From an uncultured Eubacteriales bacterium (lineage in GTDB: Bacteria; Bacillota; Clostridia; Oscillospirales; Oscillospiraceae), in assembly GCA_959602365.1 (NCBI GenBank), contig CAUGSS010000008.1:33545-97544 (forward strand): a stretch of DNA of 64,000 bases, given 5' to 3'. Within the stretch, counting starts at the first letter, position 1, and each line of letters opens with the position of its first letter. Positions 42,343 through 49,832 of the stretch are shown in pieces. Both the position numbers and the translations under genes were made by a program. Below the pieces are notes generated by a model. That model had not been told where the DNA came from. It searched no databases and saw only the letters and a list, made by a program, of their open reading frames with translations.

Positions 42343-42654
42343 GTGGGCGACCCGATTTCCCGGGAGGAGCACGAGGAGTTCGTGAAGCGCATGGAGGGCG
42401 ACCACAAACGGATTGACAAGCGGCTGGCGCTGTTGGAGGAGAGCGTGCGGCAGATCGGGGCGCTGACCACCAGCGTGGAAAAGCTGGCCATGGCGGTGGA
42501 GGCGATGGGCAGGACCCTGTCTGCCCAGGGCAACCGTCTGGAGACGCTGGAGGGGCGGGACGGCAAACGGTGGCGCCAGCTGATGGGCTATGTGCTGACG
42601 GCAGTGGTCAGCGTTCTGGTGGGCTTTGCGGCCACCCGGCTCGGATTGACTTGA
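42343..42654 (+). CDS. XhlA-like coiled-coil membrane protein
   Basis: 103 aa from GTG 42343, with AGAGGAG 8 nt upstream. A coiled coil (about 10-70, EEHEEFVKRMEGDHKRIDKRLALLEESV...) and one C-terminal TM helix (MGYVLTAVVSVLVGFAATRLGL). This is the layout of haemolysin XhlA-like proteins that assist holins in PBSX-type lysis cassettes. It lies 15 bp before the holin gene. Confidence 0.82.
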   Translation: MGDPISREEHEEFVKRMEGDHKRIDKRLALLEESVRQIGALTTSVEKLAMAVEAMGRTLSAQGNRLETLEGRDGKRWRQLMGYVLTAVVSVLVGFAATRLGLT

Positions 42655-42669
42655 CGAGGAGGAACATAC

Positions 42670-42882
42670 ATGAAAAACTGGAAAAGCTGGTTCCATGCGG
42701 CCGCCGTCCGGGCGGTCAAGACGGTGGCCCAGACCGCTGTGGCCACCATCGGTACCAGCGCGGTGCTGGGAGACGTAGACTGGATCATGGTGGCCTCGGC
42801 CTCCGCTCTGGCGGGGATTCTGTCCCTGCTCACCAGCGTGGCGGGGCTGCCGGAACTCAAGACCGAGACAGAGGAGAAGTGA
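42670..42882 (+). CDS. Phage holin (r1t-like)
   Basis: 70 aa, AGGAGG upstream of ATG 42670. [29 protein letters not shown] first helix and [23 protein letters not shown] second helix match the r1t holin family. It makes lesions in the membrane for the endolysin, whose gene starts 3 bp later. Confidence 0.9.
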   Translation: MKNWKSWFHAAAVRAVKTVAQTAVATIGTSAVLGDVDWIMVASASALAGILSLLTSVAGLPELKTETEEK

Positions 42883-42885
42883 CAA

Positions 42886-43854
42886 ATGGTAATCAACGTA
42901 CACGGCGGGCACAACGCCAAGGCCCCCGGCGCCTCCGGGCTGTTGGATGAGGTGGCTGAGGACCGGAAGGTCAAGGACCTGGTCATCGCCAGGCTCCGCG
43001 CCCTGGGGCACACCGCCTATGACTGCACCGACGATGACGGCGCCACCGCCAATGCCTGCCTGAAGAATATTGTGGCCAGGTGCAACAGCCACAGCGCGGA
43101 TCTGGACGTGTCCATCCACTTCAACGCCGCGGCCAATGATCCCGCCGGGGACGGCAGCACCACCGGCACCGAGGTGCTGGTCTACAGCGCCTCCAGCGCC
43201 GCCGCCCCCTATGCAGCCAATATCTGCGCGGCCATCGCCGCCCTGGGCTTCCGCAACCGGGGGGTGAAGGAGCGGCCCGGGCTGTATGTGCTGAAACACA
43301 CCCGGGCGCCCGCCCTGCTGGTGGAGTGCTGCTTTGTGGACGACGCCGATGACGCCGCCCTCTACAATGCGGAGGCCATGGCGGCCGCCATCGTCCAGGG
43401 CATCACCGGCCAGGCCGCGCCCGCTGCCCCGGCGGAGCAGCCCGAAACGCCCGCCCGGCCGGAGGACTACCCGGCCCAGTTTCAGACCTGGCTCAACGCC
43501 AGCTATGCCGCAGGCCTGACTGTGGACGGCCTATGGGGGCCCAAGACCAAGGCCGGGGCTGTCCGGGCCCTCCAAACTGAACTCAATGCCCAGTTTGGCG
43601 CGGGGCTCAGTGTGGACGGTATCTGGGGGCCGAGGACCAAGGCGGCCTGCGTCAACGTCCGCCAGGGCGCCCGGGGCAACCTGACCCGGATTATCCAGGG
43701 TACCCTCTACTGCCTGGGGTACAATCCCCAGGGCTTTGACGGCATCTTCGGGAGCGGCTGTGCCGCCGCGGTTCGAGCCTTCCAGACTGCCCGCGGCCTC
43801 GGCGCCGACGGCATCGTGGGCCGCAATACCTGGGCGGCCCTGCTGAAAACCTGA
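42886..43854 (+). CDS. Endolysin: N-acetylmuramoyl-L-alanine amidase with two peptidoglycan-binding domains
   Basis: 322 aa. Amidase_3 domain at 1-175: INVHGGHNAKAPGASGLLDEVAEDRKVKD (zinc His in GGHN and Glu in the AED region), DLDVSIHFNAA (second His) and APALLVECCFVDD (catalytic Glu). Two PG_binding_1 repeats follow (about 190-250 and 255-322; VDGLWGPKTKAGAVRALQ and FDGIFGSGCAAAVRAFQ). No signal peptide, so holin-dependent. Last phage gene; terminator follows. Confidence 0.95.
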   Translation: MVINVHGGHNAKAPGASGLLDEVAEDRKVKDLVIARLRALGHTAYDCTDDDGATANACLKNIVARCNSHSADLDVSIHFNAAANDPAGDGSTTGTEVLVYSASSAAAPYAANICAAIAALGFRNRGVKERPGLYVLKHTRAPALLVECCFVDDADDAALYNAEAMAAAIVQGITGQAAPAAPAEQPETPARPEDYPAQFQTWLNASYAAGLTVDGLWGPKTKAGAVRALQTELNAQFGAGLSVDGIWGPRTKAACVNVRQGARGNLTRIIQGTLYCLGYNPQGFDGIFGSGCAAAVRAFQTARGLGADGIVGRNTWAALLKT

Positions 43855-43924
43855 ACATCTGTGTCCGTGGGAGAGATCTTTCCCGCGCCGGACACTCTGA
43901 CTTGAACCGGCATTGGGCCGTGGG

Positions 43925-43961
43925 GCGGCGGAGGCAGTACAGACTGCCTCCGCCGCTTTTT
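43925..43961 (+). terminator. Terminator at the end of the phage late operon
   Basis: A 14-bp stem (43925-43938 with 43943-43956), 4-nt loop, T5. A second inverted repeat, GTGTCCG/CGGACAC (about 43861-43897), with an inner GGGA/TCCC stem lies just upstream. Confidence 0.93.
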
Positions 43962-44037
43962 CCATCTAACGCATTAAAATATTAAAAACAAGGTGATATA
44001 ATGTGCAAAGATTGGCCATTTTTGCGCCGGGCCCTCC

Positions 44038-44066
44038 TTGTATTTGGGGCGGTTGACTGCTATAAT
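44038..44066 (+). promoter_or_regulatory. Promoter of serC
   Basis: TTGTAT (44038-44043), 17-bp spacer, TATAAT (44061-44066), about 100 bp before serC. Another TATAAT (43997-44002) with TTAAAA (43974-43979) may add a second start. No T-box or riboswitch seen in the leader. Confidence 0.7.
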
Positions 44067-44168
44067 CATACTTATTGAATCGGCTGTCTCCGCAGGATTC
44101 GGTTCTATTCAGTTTATATTTTAAACTGCGCGGCTCAGCCGCGGATATGAAGGGAGAATGAATCAACC

Positions 44169-45254
44169 ATGGCCAACGGACGCATTTACAACTTTTCTGC
44201 CGGACCCTCCATGCTGCCCCTGGAAGTGCTGGAGCGGGCGGGAAAGGAAATCACCAACTACCAGGGCAGCGGCATGTCTGTCATGGAGATGAGCCACCGC
44301 TCCAAGGTGTTCCAGAAGATCTTTGATGACACCAAGGCCAAGTTCCGCAAACTGATGGCCGTCCCCGATGATTACGAGATCCTGTTCCTTCAGGGGGGCG
44401 CCTCCACCCAGTTTTCCGCAATTCCCCTGAACCTGATCGGAAAGACCGGCAAGGCGGACTATGCCCTGACCGGCAACTTCTCCACCCTGGCCTACAAGGA
44501 GGCCAAGCGGTACGGCGACATCGCCGTGGCCTGCTCCTCTGAGGATCAGAACCACACCTATATCCCCACCCAGGACCAGATCCACCTGCGCAGCGACGCC
44601 TCCTATTTCTACTACTGCTCCAATAACACCGTCTACGGCACCGAGTGGCAGTATATTCCCGACACCGGCGACGTGCCCATCGTGTGCGACATGTCCTCGG
44701 ACATCTGCTCCCGCCAGGTGGACGTGAGCCGCTACGGCGTCATCTATGCCGGGGCCCAGAAGAACCTGGCCCCCGCCGGCGTCACCATTGTCATTGTCAA
44801 GAAGTCCCTGGCCGGCCATGAGCTGCCCATCACCCCGCTGATGCTGAACTGGCAGACCGAGATCGAGAAGGACTCCATGTATAACACGCCCCCCTGCTGG
44901 TGCATCTATATGCTGGGCCTGGTCTGCGACTGGCTGGAGAGCCAGGGCGGCGTGGCCGGCATGGAGAAGATCAAGCACGGCAAGGCGCAGATGCTCTATG
45001 ACACGATTGATGACTCCCGGCTGTTCACCTGCGCGGCCCAGAGCGGTTCCCGCAGCGATATGAACGTCACCTTCCGCACCCCCACCCCCGAGCTGGACGC
45101 CAAGTTCGTCGCTGAGAGCGCCGAGCGGGGCTTCTCCAACCTGAAGGGCCACCGGAAGGTGGGCGGCATGCGGGCCTCCATCTACAACGCCATGCCCGTG
45201 GAGGGTGTGGAGAAGCTCTGCGAATTTATCCGCTATTTCGACCAGCACAATTGA
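44169..45254 (+). CDS. serC: Phosphoserine aminotransferase
   Basis: 361 aa, standard length. Converts 3-phosphohydroxypyruvate to phosphoserine with PLP. Seen: NFSAGPSMLPLEVLE start, GGASTQFSAIPLNL, VCDMSSDICSR and the PLP lysine in GAQKNLAPAGVTIVIV (about 198-213), with the end ASIYNAMPVEGVEKLCEFI. ATG 44169. First gene of a serC - zinc-ribbon - serA unit. Confidence 0.97.
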   Translation: MANGRIYNFSAGPSMLPLEVLERAGKEITNYQGSGMSVMEMSHRSKVFQKIFDDTKAKFRKLMAVPDDYEILFLQGGASTQFSAIPLNLIGKTGKADYALTGNFSTLAYKEAKRYGDIAVACSSEDQNHTYIPTQDQIHLRSDASYFYYCSNNTVYGTEWQYIPDTGDVPIVCDMSSDICSRQVDVSRYGVIYAGAQKNLAPAGVTIVIVKKSLAGHELPITPLMLNWQTEIEKDSMYNTPPCWCIYMLGLVCDWLESQGGVAGMEKIKHGKAQMLYDTIDDSRLFTCAAQSGSRSDMNVTFRTPTPELDAKFVAESAERGFSNLKGHRKVGGMRASIYNAMPVEGVEKLCEFIRYFDQHN

Positions 45255-45302
45255 TTGGTCCGCCCGGATCTGCCGGGTGGGAGAGAAAGAGAGGGAACTA
45301 CT

Positions 45303-46229
45303 GTGTTCTGTATCAACTGCGGCAAGCAGCTGGAAGAGGGCAGCCGTTTCTGCCCTTACTGCGGCGCAAAAGTGCCTGGAGCGGGGGATTATACCCAGCC
45401 TGCCGCCCCAACGGATCCCTTTGCGGGTCAGAGCGGTGACGCCTGGCAGCAGGCCGGCCAGGGGGCCGGTCAGAGTGAAAACGCCAACGCCTACCAGCAG
45501 CCCAGCCAGAACAGCTGGCAGCAGCCCGGCCAGGACAGCGCTGGGGGCTGGCAGCAGCCCGGGCAGGACAGCGCTGGAGGCTGGCAGCAGTCCGGCCAGA
45601 ATGCCTATCAGCAGCCGGGCGCCGGCGCCCCCGGGGGAAATGCCGGAGGCTTCGACCCCTGGGCTATGGGCGGCGGCCAGAACAGGAAGGGGCCAGCCCC
45701 TCAGGATGACCCCTGGGGGAGCCGGGGAGGTGCTGCCGCCGGGGCGCCGGGCCAGCCCCCCAAGAAGAAAAAGCACACCCTGCGCAACGTCATTCTGATC
45801 GTGCTGGGGGTGCTGGTGCTGGCGGTGATCGGGCTGTACATTCTGGGCAGCACCGCCACGGCGGCCTATGAGCCGGTGATCGAGAGCTACCTCTCTTATG
45901 CCGAACAGGGGGATGCCCAGCGGGTGGAGAGCCTGTTCCAGAGCGAGTATTACGAGGATTCCTATGTGCTGGCCTTTGGCAGGGAAGAGGCGCTCTTTTA
46001 TGCCGATGCCTGGACGGACAACTACGGCCAGGCGGTGGAGCGGTACGAGATCACCGATGACGAGGAGGAGGAGGACGCCCTGGAGATGTTCAACATCATC
46101 TATGGGCTGAACGCCTCTGACTACCGGGATGTGACGGTGGACGTGTACTACGAGAACGGCCGCTACAGCTGCATGGACTTTGAGATGGTGGAGATCGACG
46201 GCAGTTGGTATCTGACGGAGATCTGGTGA
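45303..46229 (+). CDS. Zinc-ribbon membrane protein with Gln/Pro/Gly repeat linker, unknown
   Basis: 308 aa from GTG 45303, with GAGGGA 8 nt upstream. It begins with a zinc ribbon (FCINCGKQLEEGSRFCPYCG, Cys pairs CX2C at both ends), then a low-complexity linker with 11-aa GWQQPGQDSAG repeats, basic KKKKH, one TM helix (about 162-182) and an extracytoplasmic domain (AYEPVIESYLSYAEQGDAQRVESLF... to WYLTEIW) like small DUF4878-type folds. Zinc-ribbon-plus-TM proteins are common in Clostridia but rarely have known roles. It is inserted between two serine biosynthesis genes. Confidence 0.85.
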   Translation: MFCINCGKQLEEGSRFCPYCGAKVPGAGDYTQPAAPTDPFAGQSGDAWQQAGQGAGQSENANAYQQPSQNSWQQPGQDSAGGWQQPGQDSAGGWQQSGQNAYQQPGAGAPGGNAGGFDPWAMGGGQNRKGPAPQDDPWGSRGGAAAGAPGQPPKKKKHTLRNVILIVLGVLVLAVIGLYILGSTATAAYEPVIESYLSYAEQGDAQRVESLFQSEYYEDSYVLAFGREEALFYADAWTDNYGQAVERYEITDDEEEEDALEMFNIIYGLNASDYRDVTVDVYYENGRYSCMDFEMVEIDGSWYLTEIW

Positions 46230-46290
46230 TCCCGCCCTCCGGCGCCGCTGGGGCGGCCGGAGCGGGACGTGACGGAAAGGAGACACCGAT

Positions 46291-47460
46291 ATGTTTCGGA
46301 TTAAGACACTGAATAAGATCGCCAGAGTGGGGCTGGATCAGCTGGACAAGAGCCGCTTTTCGGTGGAGGAGGACTGCGCCAACCCCGACGGCATCCTGGT
46401 CCGCTCGGCCAAGATGCACGACTATGAGTTTCCGGAGGCCCTGCGGGCCATTGCCCGGGCCGGGGCTGGAACCAACAACATTCCGGTGGACCGGTGCAGC
46501 GAGGCGGGCATTGTGGTGTTCAACACCCCCGGGGCCAACGCCAACGCGGTGAAGGAGGAGGTCATCTTTGCCATGCTGGCGGCCTCCCGCCACATGTTTG
46601 CGGCCAACGAGTGGGCCCGGAAGGAGGCCGCCGCCGGAGGCGATGTGCTCACCACCATGGAGAAGGTCAAGAGCCAGTTCGCCGGTCCGGAGATTCTGGG
46701 CAAGACCCTGGGCATCATCGGCCTGGGGGCCATCGGCGCCCGGGTGGCCGACGCCGCGCTGGGCCTGGGCATGAATATCGTGGGCTATGACCCCTATCTC
46801 AGCGTCCATGCCGCCCTGGCGCTGGACCGCCGGGTCAACGTGGTCAACAACCTGGATGAGCTGCTGAAGGTCAGCGACTATATCACCATCCACGTTCCGC
46901 TGAACGACTCCACCCGGAATACCATCGACGCCGAGGCCATCTCCAAGATGAAGGGCAGCGTGCGCATCATCAACCTGGCCCGCAACGGCCTGGTGGATGA
47001 GCAGGCCCTGCTGCCCGCCCTGTCCTCCGGACGGGTGGCCGCCTATGTCACCGACTTCCCGGACGCCCAGATTGCCAACGCCCCGGGGGTCATCGCCCTG
47101 CCCCATCTGGGGGCCTCCACCCCGGAGAGCGAGGAGAACTGCGCCGTCATGGCCGCCCACCAGCTGCAGGATTATCTGGAAAACGGCAATATCACCAACT
47201 CGGTCAACCTGCCGGATGTGAGCATGGAGCGCTCCGGGGACGCCCGGATCTGCGTGATTCACCGGAACATCCCCAACATCCTGGCCCAGGTCACCTCCAT
47301 TGTCTCCGGCGAGGGGATCAACGTGGAAAATCTGGCCAACAAGTCCAGGAAGGAGTACGCTTATACCATCCTGGACATTGACGGCAAGGTGACCGATGCC
47401 ATGGTGGAGAAACTCCGGGCGATTGACGGCATCATCCGCATTCGGGTGATGCAGCACTGA
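46291..47460 (+). CDS. serA: D-3-phosphoglycerate dehydrogenase with ACT domain
   Basis: 389 aa; AAAGGAG before ATG 46291. First step of serine synthesis. NAD-binding motif LGIIGLGAIGARVAD (about 145-159), Arg231 in NLARNGLVDE and His272 in PHLGAST. The region between them is short and reads YVTDFPDAQ; the usual catalytic Glu is not visible and Asp255 or Asp258 lies there instead, as I recall for clostridial short SerA. A C-terminal ACT domain (about 315-389, ICVIHRNIPNILAQVTSIV) suggests serine feedback. It follows serC and the zinc-ribbon gene. Confidence 0.94.
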   Translation: MFRIKTLNKIARVGLDQLDKSRFSVEEDCANPDGILVRSAKMHDYEFPEALRAIARAGAGTNNIPVDRCSEAGIVVFNTPGANANAVKEEVIFAMLAASRHMFAANEWARKEAAAGGDVLTTMEKVKSQFAGPEILGKTLGIIGLGAIGARVADAALGLGMNIVGYDPYLSVHAALALDRRVNVVNNLDELLKVSDYITIHVPLNDSTRNTIDAEAISKMKGSVRIINLARNGLVDEQALLPALSSGRVAAYVTDFPDAQIANAPGVIALPHLGASTPESEENCAVMAAHQLQDYLENGNITNSVNLPDVSMERSGDARICVIHRNIPNILAQVTSIVSGEGINVENLANKSRKEYAYTILDIDGKVTDAMVEKLRAIDGIIRIRVMQH

Positions 47461-47495
47461 GGGGATTTAAACGGTCTCCAAAATAGACTGGACCG

Positions 47496-47533
47496 GGCGC
47501 GCCGCGTTTTCTGGAAAACGCGGCGCGCCTTTT
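47496..47533 (+). terminator. Terminator of the serC-serA unit
   Basis: A perfect GC-rich stem (47496-47510 with 47515-47529), 4-nt loop and T4. Confidence 0.9.
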
Positions 47534-47751
47534 GTCTGCTGCCTTCACGGGGCTCCGGGCCGCCTCTGCGCCGTTTCCCGGATCCCTGCCCACAGCATTT
47601 TTTTGGAGGGGGCGGAGGGGGCAGGGAAGTCCGGGCGTGGAATGATAGGGTACAGCGCTGTGCCCCGGCATAATCCGTTGAACGGGCGAGCTTCCGCCCC
47701 CAAACAGCGGCTTTTTGCGGCAAAAGGTCGAAACTTCCCTACATCTTGTGG
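47534..47751. other. Intergenic stretch between serA and mreB
   Basis: About 220 bp of mixed GC-rich sequence with a near-perfect palindrome, GGTACAGCGCTGTGCC (47650-47665). I see no ORF with a binding site and no known RNA motif. Confidence 0.45.
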
Positions 47752-47780
47752 TTGAAAATGGGACCCGCCGTCGTTATAAT
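47752..47780 (+). promoter_or_regulatory. Sigma-A promoter of mreB
   Basis: TTGAAA (47752-47757), 17-bp spacer, TATAAT (47775-47780), 70 bp ahead of ATG. Confidence 0.82.
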
Positions 47781-47849
47781 AATTTTATGTATACTCGGGT
47801 GACCAGGCCCATCTGGGCGCTGGAGCAGATATAGCGAGGTGTTTTTTCT

Positions 47850-48881
47850 ATGTTTGGTATGACACGGGACATCGGCATCGACCTGGGCACCGCCTCGGTG
47901 CTGGTCTATGTCCGGGGCAAGGGCATCGTGCTCCGGGAGCCCAGTGTGGTGGCGATGGACAAGAATACGGGCAAGCTGCTCAAGGTGGGGACTGAGGCCC
48001 AGAAGATGCTGGGCCGTACCCCGGGCAACATTGTGGCCATCCGCCCCCTGCGGGAGGGCGTGATCTCCGACTACGACATGACCGAGCGGATGCTCCGGGA
48101 GTTCATCCGCAAGGTGGTGCCCTTCCGGCTCATCAAGCCACGGATGATCATCTGCGTCCCATCGGGGATCACCGAGGTGGAGGAGCGCAGCGTCATCGAC
48201 GCGGGCATCCAGGCCGGGGCCCGGAAGGTCTATCTGATCGAGGAGCCGGTGGCCGCCGCCATCGGCGCCGGCATTGATATCAACCGCCCCGACGGCCACC
48301 TGGTGGTGGACATCGGCGGCGGCACCTCCGACATTGCGGTGATCTCCCTGGCCGGCGTGGTGGAGTCCGCCTCCATCAAGGTGGCCGGAGACAAGTTTGA
48401 CGAGGCCATCATCAAATATATCCGCCGCAAGCACAACGTGCTCATCGGCGAGCGCACCGCCGAGGAGCTGAAGATGAGCATCGGCTGCGTCTTTCCCAAG
48501 CCTGAGGAGGAGGTGGTGGAGATCAAGGGCCGCTGCCTGATGACCGGCCTGCCCCGGGTGTTCCAGGTGTCCTCCAATGAGATGATTGAGGCCTTTGAGG
48601 AGCCGGTGCAGCAGATTCTGGAGGCCATCCACGGGGTGCTGGAGCGCACGCCCCCGGAGCTGGTGGCGGACATCTCCAGCAACGGCATCGTCATGACCGG
48701 CGGCGGCAGCCTGATCTGGGGCTTTGACAAGCTGATCGAGTCCCACACCGGCATCGAAACCCATGTGGCCGAGGACGCCATTTCCTGCGTGGCCTATGGC
48801 ACCGGCAGCAGCCTGGACAATCTGGCCAACATGCAGGACGGCACCATCAACCTGAGCCGCCGACGTCAGCTCAACATTTAA
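47850..48881 (+). CDS. mreB: Rod-shape actin-like protein MreB/Mbl
   Basis: 343 aa, normal MreB size. Actin-family motifs: phosphate 1 DIGIDLGTASVLVY (about 7-20), VPSGITEVEERSV, the connect region GARKVYLIEEPVAAAIGAG, phosphate 2 LVVDIGGGTSDIAVI (about 152-166) and adenosine MTGGGSLIWGF. It polymerises under the membrane to direct lateral wall synthesis. It stands alone with its own promoter, without mreC, mreD or minD, and could equally be the Mbl paralogue. Confidence 0.94.
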   Translation: MFGMTRDIGIDLGTASVLVYVRGKGIVLREPSVVAMDKNTGKLLKVGTEAQKMLGRTPGNIVAIRPLREGVISDYDMTERMLREFIRKVVPFRLIKPRMIICVPSGITEVEERSVIDAGIQAGARKVYLIEEPVAAAIGAGIDINRPDGHLVVDIGGGTSDIAVISLAGVVESASIKVAGDKFDEAIIKYIRRKHNVLIGERTAEELKMSIGCVFPKPEEEVVEIKGRCLMTGLPRVFQVSSNEMIEAFEEPVQQILEAIHGVLERTPPELVADISSNGIVMTGGGSLIWGFDKLIESHTGIETHVAEDAISCVAYGTGSSLDNLANMQDGTINLSRRRQLNI

Positions 48882-48922
48882 CTGGTAACAAAAGTTACAA
48901 TTATGACAGCGGCATTTTGGCT

Positions 48923-48956
48923 TGCGGGGCGGAAAACCGGCGTTTTCCGCCCCGCA
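48923..48956 (+). terminator. Stem-loop after mreB
   Basis: A 15-bp stem (48923-48937 with 48942-48956) with a CGGC loop, 41 bp after the stop. No downstream T run, so termination may rely on other factors. Confidence 0.6.
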
Positions 48957-49041
48957 GCGGTCTATTGTGGCCGGATTTTCAGAGGTGAGCGCCATACTTT
49001 TTGGCAAGTCGCCGAAAAACAGAGTTTTTTTCATTTCCCTG

Positions 49042-49070
49042 TTGCAGTATGCTGGTTTCTGCGCTATACT
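49042..49070 (+). promoter_or_regulatory. Promoter of a candidate short RNA before mraZ
   Basis: TTGCAG (49042-49047), 17-bp spacer, TATACT (49065-49070). The next feature is a terminator about 45 bp on, not a gene. Confidence 0.6.
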
Positions 49071-49076
49071 ACTATA

Positions 49077-49144
49077 TATAGAAGGGAAACCAGATATTGT
49101 GGCGCGCTTGAGAGGCACCGCAAAATGTTGCGGTGCAATTTTTG
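49077..49144 (+). ncRNA. Candidate short RNA (about 65-70 nt) between mreB and mraZ
   Basis: A consensus-like promoter is followed within one short span by an intrinsic terminator (GCACCGCAA 49115-49123 with TTGCGGTGC 49128-49136, then A2T5). No start codon with a binding site lies between. It could be a small RNA, or an upstream promoter whose read-through is attenuated before mraZ. Confidence 0.45.
49115..49144 (+). terminator. Intrinsic terminator upstream of mraZ
   Basis: A 9-bp stem, 4-nt loop and T5 (49139-49143). It separates upstream transcription from the mraZ promoter. Confidence 0.8.
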
Positions 49145-49270
49145 TAAACCATGATTGTAACCTTTTGTAACAAATTATTCCGATGGAATTTGCTCGAATT
49201 TAAATGTTTTATTAATAAAATTTGAACAAAATCTACAGCTGAAATCCCCTGAAAAATTTAGAAAAAACTA

Positions 49271-49299
49271 TTGCAATTTCATTATGTAACCTTTATACT
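49271..49299 (+). promoter_or_regulatory. Promoter of the dcw cluster (mraZ)
   Basis: TTGCAA (49271-49276), 17-bp spacer, TATACT (49294-49299). The AT-rich stretch upstream (49140-49270) may act as an UP element. Confidence 0.82.
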
Positions 49300-49315
49300 T
49301 AGGTTGTCATCAGTG

Positions 49316-49341
49316 AAGTGGAGGAAAGTGGAGCGAAAGGG
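49316..49341 (+). promoter_or_regulatory. Three 10-bp spaced MraZ-box-like repeats
   Basis: AAGTGG (49316-49321), AAGTGG (49326-49331) and AAAGGG (49336-49341) recur at exact 10-bp spacing just after the predicted transcription start. MraZ binds short G-rich direct repeats at one helical turn in front of its own gene, so autorepression of the cluster is likely. Confidence 0.75.
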
Positions 49342-49388
49342 CACGCTTAACCACCGCTGAGCCATCACCTGGGGAGGAGGGGAGCGTA

Positions 49389-49829
49389 ATGACCGGCAAA
49401 TTTGAGCACACCATTGATGCCAAAGGCCGGCTGTTCATCCCCGCCAAACTGCGGGAGGAGCTGGGGACCAGTTTTCAAGTGGCCATCGGCGCCAACCGGG
49501 ATGAAGGCGGTGAGGCCAGCAAGTACCTGGTGCTCTACCCCAAGGAGGTCTGGCGGCAGCTGGAGGAGAAGATCAACGCCCTCCCCTCGGGCCAGGCAGC
49601 CCTGGCCGATGTGCTCCTGGCCTACGCCGCCCCCTGTGAGCCGGACTCCCAGAGCCGCATCCTGATCCCCCAGACCCTGCGGGAGTATGCGGGGCTGCAG
49701 CGGGATGTGGTCATCACCGGCAGCAGCAACAAGGCCAAGATCTGGGACCGGGAGACCTGGGAGCGCCGCAGCGCGCCGCAGCTGGACCCGGGCAAGGTGG
49801 CCGATATGTTCGACATGCTGGGGCTGTAA
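49389..49829 (+). CDS. mraZ: Transcriptional regulator MraZ
   Basis: 146 aa with GGGGAGGAGGGG upstream. Two SpoVT/AbrB-like halves: FEHTIDAKGRLFIPAKLREELG (about 5-26) and CEPDSQSRILIPQTLREYAGL (about 83-103), each with the DxxGR/DxQSRIxIP signature. It forms a ring that binds repeats in its own promoter region. First gene of the division cluster; rsmH starts 4 bp later. Confidence 0.96.
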   Translation: MTGKFEHTIDAKGRLFIPAKLREELGTSFQVAIGANRDEGGEASKYLVLYPKEVWRQLEEKINALPSGQAALADVLLAYAAPCEPDSQSRILIPQTLREYAGLQRDVVITGSSNKAKIWDRETWERRSAPQLDPGKVADMFDMLGL

Positions 49830-49832
49830 ACC

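Larger units (their letters stand above)
30614..43961. mobile_element. Compact siphovirus-like prophage or phage-derived particle element, no integrase seen
   Basis: The minus-strand repressor is followed by a divergent control region and a plus-strand late cluster in the classic order TerS, TerL, portal, scaffold, capsid, connectors, tail tube, tail chaperones, tape measure, tail tip, holin, endolysin, then a strong terminator. About 13.3 kb. I see no integrase, excisionase, replication genes, head protease, separate fibre genes or flanking direct repeats. All visible structural and lysis genes have intact frames. Confidence 0.85.

Noticed and set aside
43855..44160. Attachment site for the phage element
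   Set aside because: I compared this flank by eye with 30570-31440 and found no convincing direct repeat.
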